From GCA-003244245 sp050699715 (GTDB taxonomy: Bacteria > Actinomycetota > Actinomycetes > Mycobacteriales > Pseudonocardiaceae), in contig JBOHFR010000006.1 of NCBI GenBank assembly GCA_050699715.1, positions 1 through 64,000 of the forward strand: a DNA stretch of 64,000 nt, given 5' to 3'. Shown here piece by piece: positions 15,215 to 25,080 of this stretch. The position numbers and the translations under genes were made by a program. Numbering within the stretch: position 1 is the first letter of the stretch; every line of letters begins with the position of its first letter. The notes beneath the pieces are model-generated. The model made no database searches, was not told the origin of the DNA, and worked only from the letters and a program-made list of their open reading frames with translations.

Positions 15215-16411
15215 CTACACGGGCAGGCCCGCCCGGTAGGCCATCCCCCGTAGCTCCCGCTCGGCCGGGGAGTCGCGGCGCGAACGGGCCAGCAGCTCGC
15301 CGATGACGTCCCGGGCGAACGAGTTGCGCAGCACCTTGCTGGAGGAGATCTTCTCGGCGCGGCGGAAGGCCAGCACGGCCTCGTCCTGGCGTCCCCGCAG
15401 CCGAGCCAACGCCCGGCCGTAGCCGACCCAGTAGTCAGCTCGCCGGTGGGGGGTGGCCAGCGACTCGGGACGGATCGTCTCGGCCACCGCAGCGGCGCGG
15501 GAATGATCGCCGCTCTCCAGCGCCACGGACATTCGCCACACTCCCACCGAGGCTGGGCCGAACCCCATGTAGTAGGCGTTCCGCTCGCCGGTGCGCTCGG
15601 CAAGTTCCGCAGCCATTTCCAGCGGGCCGTCTACCTCATTGGGCTCTTTCCGCGCTGCGGCGAGTAGGGACCGGGTGACGGCGAGCAGGCCAGCGAGCTG
15701 CTCGGTGGCTGGGTTTGTGGGCGCCAGGTCCAGCCGATCCAGCTCGATCCGCGCGAGATCGAAGTCACCCGAGGCGATCAGCCCGTTGGCGCTGCCGAAC
15801 GCGGCGACCGCCAGGGCGGCGGGCTCGCCGAGTTCCCGGGCGGCTTCGCGACCTAGCCGGACCGCGTCGAAGCACAGATCATCGTTCGTGCCCGCACTGC
15901 CCAGCCAACCCCGCGTGCCCTTGACGTGCACCAGTACCGTCATCGAGAGCAGCTGGGCCACGTCACGCCCGGCTGCGATAGAGGTGTGCAGGTCGGCCAC
16001 CAGAGCTGGCAGCGCGGCACCTACCGCTTGGTCCTCGCAGCGGCTCTGCGCAGCCAGCACGGAGTGCACCCGTTCCCGCAGCGCCTCGACTGGGACGACA
16101 TGCCCGCCGGGAGACTCGAAGCTGACTCGTTGGATCGTGAGGCGCAGCGCCTTGACCCCGGCGTCTACGTCGCCGTTGCCCGGTGTCGGCATCGGCAGCC
16201 TGGTCACCTCGGACGGCGAGATGCCCAGCGCGTTGGCCAGGGCCACGATCTCGGATCGGCGGTCTAGCGCGATCTCTCCACGCTCGATCCGGGACAGCTG
16301 CGACTTACTCATCCCAGCAAGCCCCGCGACCACCACCAGTGACTTGCGCCGGGACTTGCGGATCTGCCGCAGCCGGGCACCGATCGTCCGCGTGTCCTCG
16401 TCAACGTCCAC
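15215..16411 (-). CDS. XRE-family regulator with helical-repeat C-terminal domain (locus B)
   Basis: 398 residues from the GTG at 16411, preceded by a GGAGAGG ribosome site. The XRE HTH is near residues 18-65 (RKSLVVVAGLAGMSKSQLSR, then ERGEIALDRRSEIVALANAL). The long helical C-terminal region ends RDSPAERELRGMAYRAGLPV, parallel to the locus A protein at 10935-12128. The C-terminal region of this class resembles TPR sensor domains that bind a peptide or small ligand. It heads a minus-strand train of three small genes, two of which have paralogues in locus A. A regulator of its own locus is the likely role. Confidence 0.85.
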   Translation of the reverse strand: MDVDEDTRTIGARLRQIRKSRRKSLVVVAGLAGMSKSQLSRIERGEIALDRRSEIVALANALGISPSEVTRLPMPTPGNGDVDAGVKALRLTIQRVSFESPGGHVVPVEALRERVHSVLAAQSRCEDQAVGAALPALVADLHTSIAAGRDVAQLLSMTVLVHVKGTRGWLGSAGTNDDLCFDAVRLGREAARELGEPAALAVAAFGSANGLIASGDFDLARIELDRLDLAPTNPATEQLAGLLAVTRSLLAAARKEPNEVDGPLEMAAELAERTGERNAYYMGFGPASVGVWRMSVALESGDHSRAAAVAETIRPESLATPHRRADYWVGYGRALARLRGRQDEAVLAFRRAEKISSSKVLRNSFARDVIGELLARSRRDSPAERELRGMAYRAGLPV

Positions 16412-16651
16412 GAAAAACCTCTCCTAGCCAGGACCACCTGCCGATGCCCCGGGGAACGACTCCGGGGCGGAACCTCGGCAAGGAGGCATCGACAGGCTAT
16501 AAGGGGTCGGCACCCGGCATGTCTCCAGGGCGCAGTGTGGTCCAGATGTCGCGGCTACGGCTGCATCCAGACGAGGCTGCGCGGGAGTTCGCGGTGGTGT
16601 TGGACGAGATCTGGCAAGGGTAGATCAGGTGCTGGTCGGCGCGGCGGTCCG

Positions 16652-16948
16652 TTAGCGCATCGCGCCGGCCAACACCTGGTCGATCTCCCCGGCGAGCTCG
16701 ATGTCCTGACCGGTGATCCCGCCCTGGGAATGCGTGCTGCAGCGGAAGGTCACCGTTCGCCAGCGGATGTCGATGTCGGGGTGGTGGTTGCGGGCTTCGG
16801 CGATCTCGGCCACCGCGCGGACCGCCTCGATGGCCGCCGGAAAGCTGGGCAGTTTCGCGGTGCGCACAATCGCGTCACCGTCGCGCTGCCAGCCGGTGAG
16901 CCCGGTCAGTGCACCCGCCACCTGCTCGTCGTCCCAGAGTGTCGTCAT
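16652..16948 (-). CDS. phhB: Pterin-4a-carbinolamine dehydratase
   Basis: 98 residues from the ATG at 16948; the longer frame upstream is noise from the neighbouring gene. It has the family fold and active-site signature: GWQRDGDAI near the start and the EARNHHPDIDIRWRTVTFRC block, which carries the [ED]-x-x-[NH]-HHP catalytic histidines. The enzyme dehydrates 4a-hydroxytetrahydrobiopterin in the cytoplasm, recycling the pterin cofactor of aromatic amino acid hydroxylases. The length is normal for the family. It sits 47 bases downstream of the Pls-like NRPS on the same strand, but no hydroxylase is nearby, so a functional link to the NRPS is not implied. Confidence 0.9.
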   Translation of the reverse strand: MTTLWDDEQVAGALTGLTGWQRDGDAIVRTAKLPSFPAAIEAVRAVAEIAEARNHHPDIDIRWRTVTFRCSTHSQGGITGQDIELAGEIDQVLAGAMR

Positions 16949-16995
16949 GCCCCCATCTTGTCGGGCCGGTCGGTGGCGGCCCAGCCGGCCTAGGC

Positions 16996-19900
16996 TCATG
17001 CCTCGCGGGTGATCGGTGTTCCTTGCCAGCGCCCCCGCCCTGGCACCGTTTCTCCCGCCATCACCAGTGAGCCAGCCCCGACCGTCGCGGCCTCTCCGAC
17101 CCGGCTTCCCGGCAGCACGATGCTGTGCGGCCCGAGCGTCGCGGCCCGGTCGAGCCGCACCGGCTCCAGCCGCATCACCCGGTCGTGGAACAGGTGCGTC
17201 TGCAGCACGCAGCCACGGTTCACACTCGCCCCACGGGCGACCCGGATCAGATCGGGTTCCGGCAACTTGTGTGTTTCGCACCACACCCCGCGTTCGATCC
17301 GCGCCCCGAGGCTGCGCAGCCACCAATTCAACACCGGTGTGCCGACTGCGAACTGCACGAGCCATGGCACCGCGAGCGTCTCCACGAACGTGCCGTACAG
17401 CTCATTGCGCCAGACGAACGAGCTCCACAGTGGATGGTGTGCTGCGGAGAACCGCCCCATCAACACCCATTTCGCCACTGTTGTCACCAGGGCGGCCACC
17501 AGCCCCGCCATGGCCAGCACCACTCCGCCTGCCATCCCGGCAAGCCACCAGCCTCCCTCATTCCACGCGGCATCGGATGCCCCGAACACTGCCCACTCCA
17601 GCAGCTCGGCGACCATCAGCGGCACCACCCGACACAACTCGACCAGTGCACGCGCGACCACCAGCGACCGCCGAGGAGCGAATGTCCGGTCTGGATCTGC
17701 CTTCTCCACCTTGCGTCGCACTCGCATCGGCGGCCGCCCCAGCCAGGACGAGCCCGCCGGCACCTCGTCCGGAGTGTCGGAAAGCACCCCGATCAACGCT
17801 TCGTCCCCGACTGTCCGGTGCGGACCGACAATCCCCGAGTTCCCCACGAACGCCTTCGATCCCACTCGGGACTGACCCAGCCGCACCCAGCTACCCCGCA
17901 GTTCGTAGGGGGCTGCCAGCACATCGTCGGCAAGGAAGGCCGAATCGGCGACCTGCAACAGCTTCGGTAACACCAGCACCGTGGACAGCTCCACCGAACG
18001 ACCGATCCGGGCGCCCAGCAACCGCAACCACACCGGCGTGAACAGGCTGGCGTACAGGGGAAACAGCGTGCGCCGGGACATCTCCAGCAGCTCGTGCGTC
18101 AGCCATGCCGACCACCCGGCCCTGCTGTACACCGGGTACGTGCCCGGTCGCAGCGCCCGCCCGGCCAGCCGCACCAGGCCCCCGATCAGCAGAGCGTGGC
18201 AGGCCATTTCGGCCACCACCATCACCGGCGACCACAGCAACAGCCGCGCTACTGCTTGCCCGAGCGAGGTATCCTCGGGCACCGCGACGAACGCCAGCAG
18301 CGCGACCGGCGCGGCCGCCACCCAGGAAACCAGCCCCCGCAAGGTCGAGGTCATCAGGTACGCGAGCACCCATATCCGCGACCGCGTGGCCCGCTCCGCC
18401 GGCCATTGCGACGACACGTCCCGCGCTGCCGCGGGCGATCCGCCCCAGCATTCCCCAGCCGGGACTACCCCTGCGACACAGCTCCCCGGCAGCAATTCGG
18501 CCCGGTCACTGATCTGCGCGCCGGGCAGCAACGTGCTCCGCGCGCCCACCCGCGCCTCGGCGCCCACCTGCACCGGACCGACGTGCAACCGGTCCCCGTC
18601 CAGCCACCAGCCCGCTAGATCCGCCGCCGGTTCCACCGCCGCGCCATCGCCGAAACTTGCCAGCCCGGTCACCGGCGGTGCGGCGTGCAGATCCACCCCT
18701 TTCCCGACCCGGCAACCCAGCAACCGGGCATACCGGACGGCCAGGGGAGTGCCGAGCACCGAATGGAGTCCGACTGTCGCGGTCAGCCGTTCGGCCGCCC
18801 ACAATCGCAGATGCGTCCGCCCGCCGCGCCGGTAACTGCCCGGCTCCAGCCGGCCCCGCAGCAGGCGTGCCCCCACCCCCGCTACCAAAGCTCGGCCGGG
18901 CGCGCTGAACAGCACCAGCCAAGCCGGAACCAGGAGCCACCATGACAACGTGGGCAGCCACGATTCGTGCTCGAACGCCGAGAAGACGTCCCCGATCAGA
19001 GCCACCACCAGCGCCCACCGCAGCCCGGTGACGCTGAGCAGCAGCAACTGGATCACAGCCTGGATCCATCCGGTCCGCAACGGCGTGGGCGCCACCACTC
19101 GTTCTTGCGGTGGACCCGTTTCGGCGGCGACCAGCTGGGCGCGCAGCGCGGCCGGGGTCGGATGCCGGTACACATCGGCCACCGAAACCGCCGGAAACCG
19201 TTGCCGCAGCGTGGAGACCAGCCGCGCGACGGCCAGACTCGTGCCACCGAGGTCGAAAAAGTCATCGTCGGTGCCGACCTCGCTGCCGAGCACGTCACTC
19301 CAGAGCTCCAGCAGCCACGCGGTGGTCTCGTCCACTGCGGCCCGCTCGCTATTCGGCTCAGCAGGCAACGGCCAGGGAAGCGCGGCCCGATCGACCTTGC
19401 CCGAGCCGCGGACCGGGAACGTCGGCAGCACCACGAGCCGGGGCACCAACGGCGCGGGCAACCGTTCCCGCAGCAGCCGTTGCGCGCCGGCCCGGTCGAA
19501 CCGCTTCGGGTCGCCGTCCACCGGCACCAGGTAGCCGACCAGCACGTCGAGCCCGCCCTCGGTGCGCCGGACCAGGCTCGTCGCGGCCGCCACCGAGGGC
19601 AGGGCCAGCAGCGCGGCATCGATCTCACCAAGTTCTACCCGCCTGCCACCGATTTTCACCTGCGCATCGTCACGCCCGATGAACTCCAGTCCTTCGGGGC
19701 GCGCACGGACCAGGTCGCCACTGCGGTAGGCCCGCGACCAGCCGAGAGCGGGCAGTGGCCTGAATTTCTTCGCGTCCACGACGGGATCCAGGTAGCGGCC
19801 GAGGCCGACCCCACCGATCACCAGTTCGCCAACCTCACCCCAGCGCACCGGTTCTCCGTTCGCGCTGATCACGGCCAGTTCCCAGCCATCGAGGGGCAAC

Positions 19901-20850
19901 CCGATCCGCACCGGTTCACCATCGGTCAGCCGCGCGGCGCAGGACACCACAGTCGCCTCGGTAGGGCCGTAGGTGTTCCACACCTCGCGCCCGTCTGTGG
20001 CGAACCGCCTTACCACCTCGGGTGGACAGGCTTCGCCGCCGACGATTAGCAACCGCACCGCAGCGAGCATGTCGCGGGACCACAACGCGGCCAGCGTGGG
20101 CACCGTGGACACCACGGTGATCCGCATCCGCGCCAACCACGGGCCGAGGTCCGCGCCGGTGCGCACCAGCGAGCGCGGGGCCGGAACCAGGCAGGCACCG
20201 TTGCGCCACGCGAGCCACATCTCCTCGCAGGAGGCGTCGAAGGCGACGGAAAGCCCAGCCAGCACCCGATCTCCCGGCCCGATCGGCGCATTGCGCAGAA
20301 ACAGCCGCGCCTCCGCGTCCACGAAGGCCGCCGCCGAGTGGTGGCTCACCACGACTCCCTTGGGCGTGCCGGTGGATCCGGAGGTAAAGATGATCCACGC
20401 GTCCTCGCCGATACCCTGGCTGCCGAGCGGTGGCGCCGCCGGCCGCAGCACGAGTTCCCGCCTCCCCACGAGCACCGCGCAGACCCCCGCCTCGCGCCAG
20501 ACCAGTTCAGCGCGCTCGTCCGGATCGTCGGCATCGACCGGGACATACGCCGCGCCCGCAGCGAGTACGGACAGGATCGCCAGGTACAGCTCAGCCGAAC
20601 CAGAGGGCATCCGCACCCCGACCCGATCACCGGCGCCGATTCCCTCGGCGCGCAGTGCCGCAGCCCGTTCCCCGACCACTCGATCCAATTCCCGGTACGT
20701 CAACGCGTATTCACCGTCGTCCAGTGCAAGCGCGGCAGGCCATAAGGAAACCGAATCGGCCAGCACATCAAGCAGTGATCGTGGTTCCGATGCGGAATTG
20801 CTCCGGTACACCGCCGTGGCACCGACCAAAAAAGGTGCTTCAATTGACAC
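16996..20850 (-). CDS. Pls/PosA-family single-module NRPS (poly-lysine synthase-like)
   Basis: 1284 residues from the GTG at 20850, chosen for the GAGGGGG site just upstream; a TTG at 20940 is less likely. An adenylation domain (A3 IIFTSGSTGTPKG about 154-166, A5 NTYGPTEATV about 292, A10 Lys near 485) and a carrier domain (DLGGTSLAV, Ser about 538) are followed by ~700 residues with several membrane helices and left-handed beta-helix (hexapeptide) repeats in place of a condensation domain. This is the layout of epsilon-poly-L-lysine synthase and relatives, membrane enzymes that polymerise one amino acid. Pocket residues read by alignment to GrsA are D-A-E-S-L-V-T-V-V-K, close to a lysine code. 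It stands alone apart from phhB. The product is predicted, not shown. Confidence 0.85.
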   Translation of the reverse strand: MSIEAPFLVGATAVYRSNSASEPRSLLDVLADSVSLWPAALALDDGEYALTYRELDRVVGERAAALRAEGIGAGDRVGVRMPSGSAELYLAILSVLAAGAAYVPVDADDPDERAELVWREAGVCAVLVGRRELVLRPAAPPLGSQGIGEDAWIIFTSGSTGTPKGVVVSHHSAAAFVDAEARLFLRNAPIGPGDRVLAGLSVAFDASCEEMWLAWRNGACLVPAPRSLVRTGADLGPWLARMRITVVSTVPTLAALWSRDMLAAVRLLIVGGEACPPEVVRRFATDGREVWNTYGPTEATVVSCAARLTDGEPVRIGLPLDGWELAVISANGEPVRWGEVGELVIGGVGLGRYLDPVVDAKKFRPLPALGWSRAYRSGDLVRARPEGLEFIGRDDAQVKIGGRRVELGEIDAALLALPSVAAATSLVRRTEGGLDVLVGYLVPVDGDPKRFDRAGAQRLLRERLPAPLVPRLVVLPTFPVRGSGKVDRAALPWPLPAEPNSERAAVDETTAWLLELWSDVLGSEVGTDDDFFDLGGTSLAVARLVSTLRQRFPAVSVADVYRHPTPAALRAQLVAAETGPPQERVVAPTPLRTGWIQAVIQLLLLSVTGLRWALVVALIGDVFSAFEHESWLPTLSWWLLVPAWLVLFSAPGRALVAGVGARLLRGRLEPGSYRRGGRTHLRLWAAERLTATVGLHSVLGTPLAVRYARLLGCRVGKGVDLHAAPPVTGLASFGDGAAVEPAADLAGWWLDGDRLHVGPVQVGAEARVGARSTLLPGAQISDRAELLPGSCVAGVVPAGECWGGSPAAARDVSSQWPAERATRSRIWVLAYLMTSTLRGLVSWVAAAPVALLAFVAVPEDTSLGQAVARLLLWSPVMVVAEMACHALLIGGLVRLAGRALRPGTYPVYSRAGWSAWLTHELLEMSRRTLFPLYASLFTPVWLRLLGARIGRSVELSTVLVLPKLLQVADSAFLADDVLAAPYELRGSWVRLGQSRVGSKAFVGNSGIVGPHRTVGDEALIGVLSDTPDEVPAGSSWLGRPPMRVRRKVEKADPDRTFAPRRSLVVARALVELCRVVPLMVAELLEWAVFGASDAAWNEGGWWLAGMAGGVVLAMAGLVAALVTTVAKWVLMGRFSAAHHPLWSSFVWRNELYGTFVETLAVPWLVQFAVGTPVLNWWLRSLGARIERGVWCETHKLPEPDLIRVARGASVNRGCVLQTHLFHDRVMRLEPVRLDRAATLGPHSIVLPGSRVGEAATVGAGSLVMAGETVPGRGRWQGTPITREA

Positions 20851-21289
20851 CAAAACCCCCTCGTTTCGACTGAAATCCCCGATGTGTACTAGGTTTTTGT
20901 CAACGCTGGAACCGCGCTGAAGTTCTTGCGCTGCAGCCAAGATTTCTCCGGCCCCGTGCTGCCCGGGGTGTCCGATGCCACTGTCGGCTAAGCGGGACAG
21001 TCGGGCCAGCGCTCCATGATCAACATGTGGATAGCGGGAGCAGATGTGGACAACTGAGCACCAGGGCGAGGATCGCGACGGATCAGCCTGCGGTAGCGCC
21101 GCCGCGCTGAGACCACGACTCTCAGCGCGCCGAGTTCGATAGCAGAGCTGCTCAAGAAGCCGGGAAGAGGCCGAGAAGAACTCTGACGTAGAACTCGGTG
21201 ACGACAGGGCCGTCGCGTTACTGGTGACCGGTTAGGTGGCTAGGAATGAATGGGTGAGAGGGCGTGCCCTTTTACCGGGCCAGCGCGTT
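20851..21289. other. Gap upstream of the Pls-like gene
   Basis: About 440 bases between the NRPS start and the end of the SEC-C gene, both minus strand. It must hold the NRPS promoter. No convincing small gene, RNA or terminator was found, only short repeats such as ccagcgcg near 21283. Confidence 0.5.
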
Positions 21290-22984
21290 TTACAGCGCCA
21301 GCGCGTTGCGGAGGCGGTGCGGGCTCATCAGGCCTGTCGTTGGTTGGCCTGCGCGCTGGGCTTGCAGCAAGGTGGCTTCGATGTCGTCGACCGTACTGCG
21401 CAGTTCGGCGAGGATGGCGGGGTCACCGGGGGCGGCGGCTTCGCGCGGGCTCAGCTCATTGACCACTCCAGGAGTGTCGAGCCAGCTCGTTTCGACGCTG
21501 CGGCTCAGGCGCTCGGCGGCCTCGCTTGCCTCGGCGGCGGGGCTTGCGTCGAGGAAGTAGCTCTCCAGGATGACGGTGCGGCCTTCCCGACCGTCGGGAT
21601 CCGGGCTGAGGCGCTCGGCACGCCGGTCACCTTCGATGGCGTCCGGGGCGATGTCACGCAGCTGGGACTCAAGTGCGGCCAGCCGGGCCGGAGAGTTCGC
21701 GGTGAGGGTGAAGTCCTCTCCGGCGCGGTCAATCTGCCCGAGGTTCAGCACCCGCCCGTCGGGCAGGTCCCGGTGCCAGGCGAGCACCTCATCGTCGGTC
21801 TGGGTCAGCCGCTGGATGAGGAGGTCGAAGGCCCCCTGCGCGTGGGGCACCCGGTAGGTGACGCCGCAGTCGTACACGTCCTCGCCATCACTGTTGCGCA
21901 ACTGGACGGGGGGTTCGGGAGCGAAGAAGTCCGCGATCTGTTCCAGCGAGGGGCCTGATGTGAGCAGGCTGGCCAGCTCGCGGCGGCGGTGGCGCAGGAC
22001 GTGGACGGGCAGCGCGAGCATGCGCGCTTCGGTGTCGTCGTGCAGCACTCGGCCGCAGAACAGCTCCAGCCGGTGCGCGCACTCCGAGAACAGCGTGTCG
22101 GCCAGGTGGATCGGGTCGGCGTCTGGCAGGGCGCGCAGCGTGACGCTGGTGCCCCGCGCAACATCGAGTGTCTCGTAAAGCGTCACTGGGACCCGCCGCC
22201 AGTCCTCGATGAGCTGGCGTTCCTCGGGGCGCAGCCAGGGACCTCGGGCGGCGAGGAACCTCTCCACCAGGCCGCCCTGGAACAGCGCGAGATCCACCAA
22301 GAACATCGCGCACCGCTGCGGGCCCTCGGTGCGATCGATCAGTGGCGTGATCATCTCTACGCTGGGAGCGCGCTCCGCGTAGGTGCCCAACAGGGCGTAG
22401 ACGAGCTGGGCTCGCGTGCTCAAGGGGGGTAGCGCGCCGCGCCGGCAGCAGACCTTGAACTTGCGGCCCGACCCACACGGACACGGGCTGTTGCGCCCAA
22501 CATCGCTAGCTGTCGCGGCCGCGGCCATGGCCTCGCTCAGCCCCGGCCGCAGCGAGCTGGGACGCTCAGCGCGTCGCAGGTATCTGTCGGCGCTGGCGTA
22601 GTCCCCGCGCGCGGCGGCGTACTGGGCGGCGTCGTGCAACGCCGGCTCCAGGCCGGGGCGCAGCGTCAGCGCCTCGTCAAGCAGGTCGCGGGCGGTTGCG
22701 GAGTCCCCAGCGCCTTCGGCGGCGCGGGCGGCGATCAGCGCGACCGCGGCCTTCTCCTCCCTGCTTCGGGCATGTGACCGCAGCGCCGCAAGCTGCGGCT
22801 CGACCACACCGCGCTGTGTTGTGTGACACTCGACCCGGCCAGAAATGAAACCCAGTGCGTCATCGGTGGCGCAGGACAGCGCATCGAGCAGGAACCGGAT
22901 GTGACCCTGATCCAGCGGATCCTCGCTGGTGAGCATTCCCACGACGGTCTCGGCGTCGATGAGCGAGCCGTTCTGGGGGGCCAT
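21290..22984 (-). CDS. SEC-C metal-binding motif protein
   Basis: 564 residues. Near residue 165 it carries NSPCPCGSGRKFKVCC, the SEC-C zinc motif named after the C-terminus of SecA. The N-terminal 160 residues are TPR-like helices (AAEGAGDSATARDLLDEALT). The remainder is not assignable to a known enzyme but is acidic and soluble, so a cytoplasmic role is expected. It is divergent from typA (23107) with about 120 bases between them, and a shared divergent promoter region is likely. In other genomes SEC-C proteins are associated with nucleic acid or chaperone functions; nothing here decides between them. Confidence 0.75.
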   Translation of the reverse strand: MAPQNGSLIDAETVVGMLTSEDPLDQGHIRFLLDALSCATDDALGFISGRVECHTTQRGVVEPQLAALRSHARSREEKAAVALIAARAAEGAGDSATARDLLDEALTLRPGLEPALHDAAQYAAARGDYASADRYLRRAERPSSLRPGLSEAMAAAATASDVGRNSPCPCGSGRKFKVCCRRGALPPLSTRAQLVYALLGTYAERAPSVEMITPLIDRTEGPQRCAMFLVDLALFQGGLVERFLAARGPWLRPEERQLIEDWRRVPVTLYETLDVARGTSVTLRALPDADPIHLADTLFSECAHRLELFCGRVLHDDTEARMLALPVHVLRHRRRELASLLTSGPSLEQIADFFAPEPPVQLRNSDGEDVYDCGVTYRVPHAQGAFDLLIQRLTQTDDEVLAWHRDLPDGRVLNLGQIDRAGEDFTLTANSPARLAALESQLRDIAPDAIEGDRRAERLSPDPDGREGRTVILESYFLDASPAAEASEAAERLSRSVETSWLDTPGVVNELSPREAAAPGDPAILAELRSTVDDIEATLLQAQRAGQPTTGLMSPHRLRNALAL

Positions 22985-23106
22985 CCGCGCAGGGTAGCCG
23001 ACTGGGGTGGTTGGCCGGGGCAGCCCACCCGCTGGCCAGTTGGGCAGGTCCGGGTCCGCTCCGAGTAACGTGGAGGCTTCCTGTACCCCTTTTGAGGAGT
23101 TCCCGC

Positions 23107-25014
23107 GTGCCCACCACCGCCCCCGTCCGCGTGCGCGCCGACCTGCGCAATGTCGCCATTGTTGCGCATGTCGACCATGGCAAGACCACGCTGGTTGACG
23201 CCATGCTGCGCCAGTCCGGCGCCGTCACTGGGCGGGCCGAGGTGGACCGCGTGCTGGACTCCGGGGATCTGGAGCGCGAAAAGGGCATCACGATCCTGGC
23301 CAAGAACACCGCAGTCACCCGGTCCACACCGGACGGTCCGGTCACCATCAACGTGGTCGACACTCCCGGGCACGCCGATTTCGGTGGCGAGGTCGAGCGC
23401 GGGTTGTCCATGGTGGACGGTGTGCTGCTGCTCGTTGACGCCAGCGAGGGCCCACTGCCGCAGACCCGCTTCGTGCTCCGCAAGGCATTAGCCGCGCACC
23501 TGCCAGTCGCGCTCGTGGTGAACAAGGTCGACCGGCCGGACGCCCGGATCGAGGCGGTGGTCGAGGCGACCCACGACCTGCTGCTGGATCTCGCCTCGGG
23601 CCTGGAAGGCCTCGAAGCCGATACCGCTGCGGCGGTGCTGGACTTGCCGGTGATCTACGCCAGCGCCCGGGCTGGCCGCGCCAGCCTGACCCGCCCGCGC
23701 GACGGCGAGCTGCCGGACGCCGAGGACCTCACGGCGCTGTTCGACGTCATCCTCACGCATGTGCCGCCGCCCGCGGGTGATGCGCAGGCGCCGTTGCAGG
23801 CGCACGTCACCAACCTCGACGCGTCGACGTTCCTGGGCCGGATCGCGCTGTGCCGAGTCCGTGCTGGGCGGCTGCACAAGGGCCAGACCGTGGCGTGGTG
23901 CCGCCAAGACGGGTCGATCCGGCCGGTCCGGATCACCGAGCTGCTGCGCACCGAGGGGCTCGAGCGGGTCTCGGCCGCCAGCGCGAAGGCCGGTGACCTA
24001 ATCGCCATCGCGGGCATCGCGGAGATCACGATCGGCGACACCCTCGCTGACGTCGACGATCCGCGCCCGCTGCCCCGGATCACCGTGGACGAGCCGGTGA
24101 TCGCGATGACGATCGGAATCAACACCAGCCCGCTGGCGGGCCGTGGCGGGGGGCGCAAGCTCACCGCCCGCCTGGTTCACAACCGGCTGGACGCCGAGCT
24201 CGTCGGCAATGTCAGCATCCGGGTGTCGCCGACTGAATCGCCGGACACCTGGGAGGTGCAGGGTCGTGGTGAGCTAGCGCTGGCCGTCTTGGTGGAGACC
24301 ATGCGGCGAGAGGGTTTCGAGCTCACCGTCGGCAAGCCTCAGGTCGTCACCCGCACCATGGACGGCGCCCGGCACGAGCCGTTTGAGCACCTCACCGTGG
24401 ACGTGCCTGAGGAGCACGTCGGCGCGGTGACCCAGCTCCTGGCTGTTCGCAAGGGTCGAGTGGAACAGCTTGGTGCGGTGTCTGGGGATGGCTGGGTGCG
24501 GCTGGAGTTCACGGTGCCCTCCCGAGGGTTGATCGGCTTTCGTACCGAGTTCCTCACCATCACCCGAGGCACCGGCGTTGTCCACCATGTCTTCGACGGC
24601 TACCGCCCGTGGGCTGGTGAGCTGCGCACCCGTCGCTCCGGGTCGCTGGTCGCCGACCGGTCCGGGGTGGTCACCGGATACGCGTTGGCGCAGCTGGCTG
24701 ACCGGGGGACCTTCTTTGTGGAGCCGGGTGCTGCGGTCTACGCCGGCATGGTGGTCGGCGAGAACCCCCGCGCCGAGGACCTGGACCTCAACGTGTGCCG
24801 GGAGCGCAAGCTCACCAACGTGCGCTCCTCCGCCGGTGAGGAACTCGAGCGGCTGGCCCGGCCGAGGGCGCTCGGGTTGGAGGAGGCGCTGGAGTTCTGC
24901 GCCTCCGACGAGTGCGTCGAGGTGGCTCCGGAGGTGGTGCGGGTGCGGAAGGTCATCCTGGACGCCACTCAGCGCGGCCGGCAGCGTGCCCGGGATCGGG
25001 TGACTCGCGGCTAG
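23107..25014 (+). CDS. typA: Translational GTPase TypA/BipA
   Basis: 635 residues from the GTG at 23107, preceded by GAGGAG; the longer frame upstream is discarded. It has the EF-G-like GTPase motifs AHVDHGKTTL (P-loop), DTPGHADFGGEVER (G3) and NKVDRPDA (G4). The GEREKGITI-type switch I appears as EREKGITILAKN. Domains II and V and the TypA-specific C-terminal domain follow (GTGVVHHVFDGY ... RSGSLVADRSG). TypA binds the ribosome at the A site and is needed under stress or in ribosome assembly. Its neighbour is an LpqW-type lipoprotein, the same order as typA-lpqW in mycobacteria. Confidence 0.96.
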   Translation: MPTTAPVRVRADLRNVAIVAHVDHGKTTLVDAMLRQSGAVTGRAEVDRVLDSGDLEREKGITILAKNTAVTRSTPDGPVTINVVDTPGHADFGGEVERGLSMVDGVLLLVDASEGPLPQTRFVLRKALAAHLPVALVVNKVDRPDARIEAVVEATHDLLLDLASGLEGLEADTAAAVLDLPVIYASARAGRASLTRPRDGELPDAEDLTALFDVILTHVPPPAGDAQAPLQAHVTNLDASTFLGRIALCRVRAGRLHKGQTVAWCRQDGSIRPVRITELLRTEGLERVSAASAKAGDLIAIAGIAEITIGDTLADVDDPRPLPRITVDEPVIAMTIGINTSPLAGRGGGRKLTARLVHNRLDAELVGNVSIRVSPTESPDTWEVQGRGELALAVLVETMRREGFELTVGKPQVVTRTMDGARHEPFEHLTVDVPEEHVGAVTQLLAVRKGRVEQLGAVSGDGWVRLEFTVPSRGLIGFRTEFLTITRGTGVVHHVFDGYRPWAGELRTRRSGSLVADRSGVVTGYALAQLADRGTFFVEPGAAVYAGMVVGENPRAEDLDLNVCRERKLTNVRSSAGEELERLARPRALGLEEALEFCASDECVEVAPEVVRVRKVILDATQRGRQRARDRVTRG

Positions 25015-25080
25015 CTGGCAGGTGGCAACAAAGACCCCGGGCACACCCTGGGAGATCGCATTGCGCCAGTATGTCGCCTC

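Noticed and set aside
16519..16623. Short plus-strand ORF ending DEAAREFAVVLDEIWQG
   Set aside because: It looks protein-like and may be a small-gene fragment, but no family, ribosome site or partner was found to support it.
19110..20049. Long plus-strand ORFs across the Pls-like gene
   Set aside because: They are antisense to a well-supported NRPS gene, with composition typical of shadow frames.
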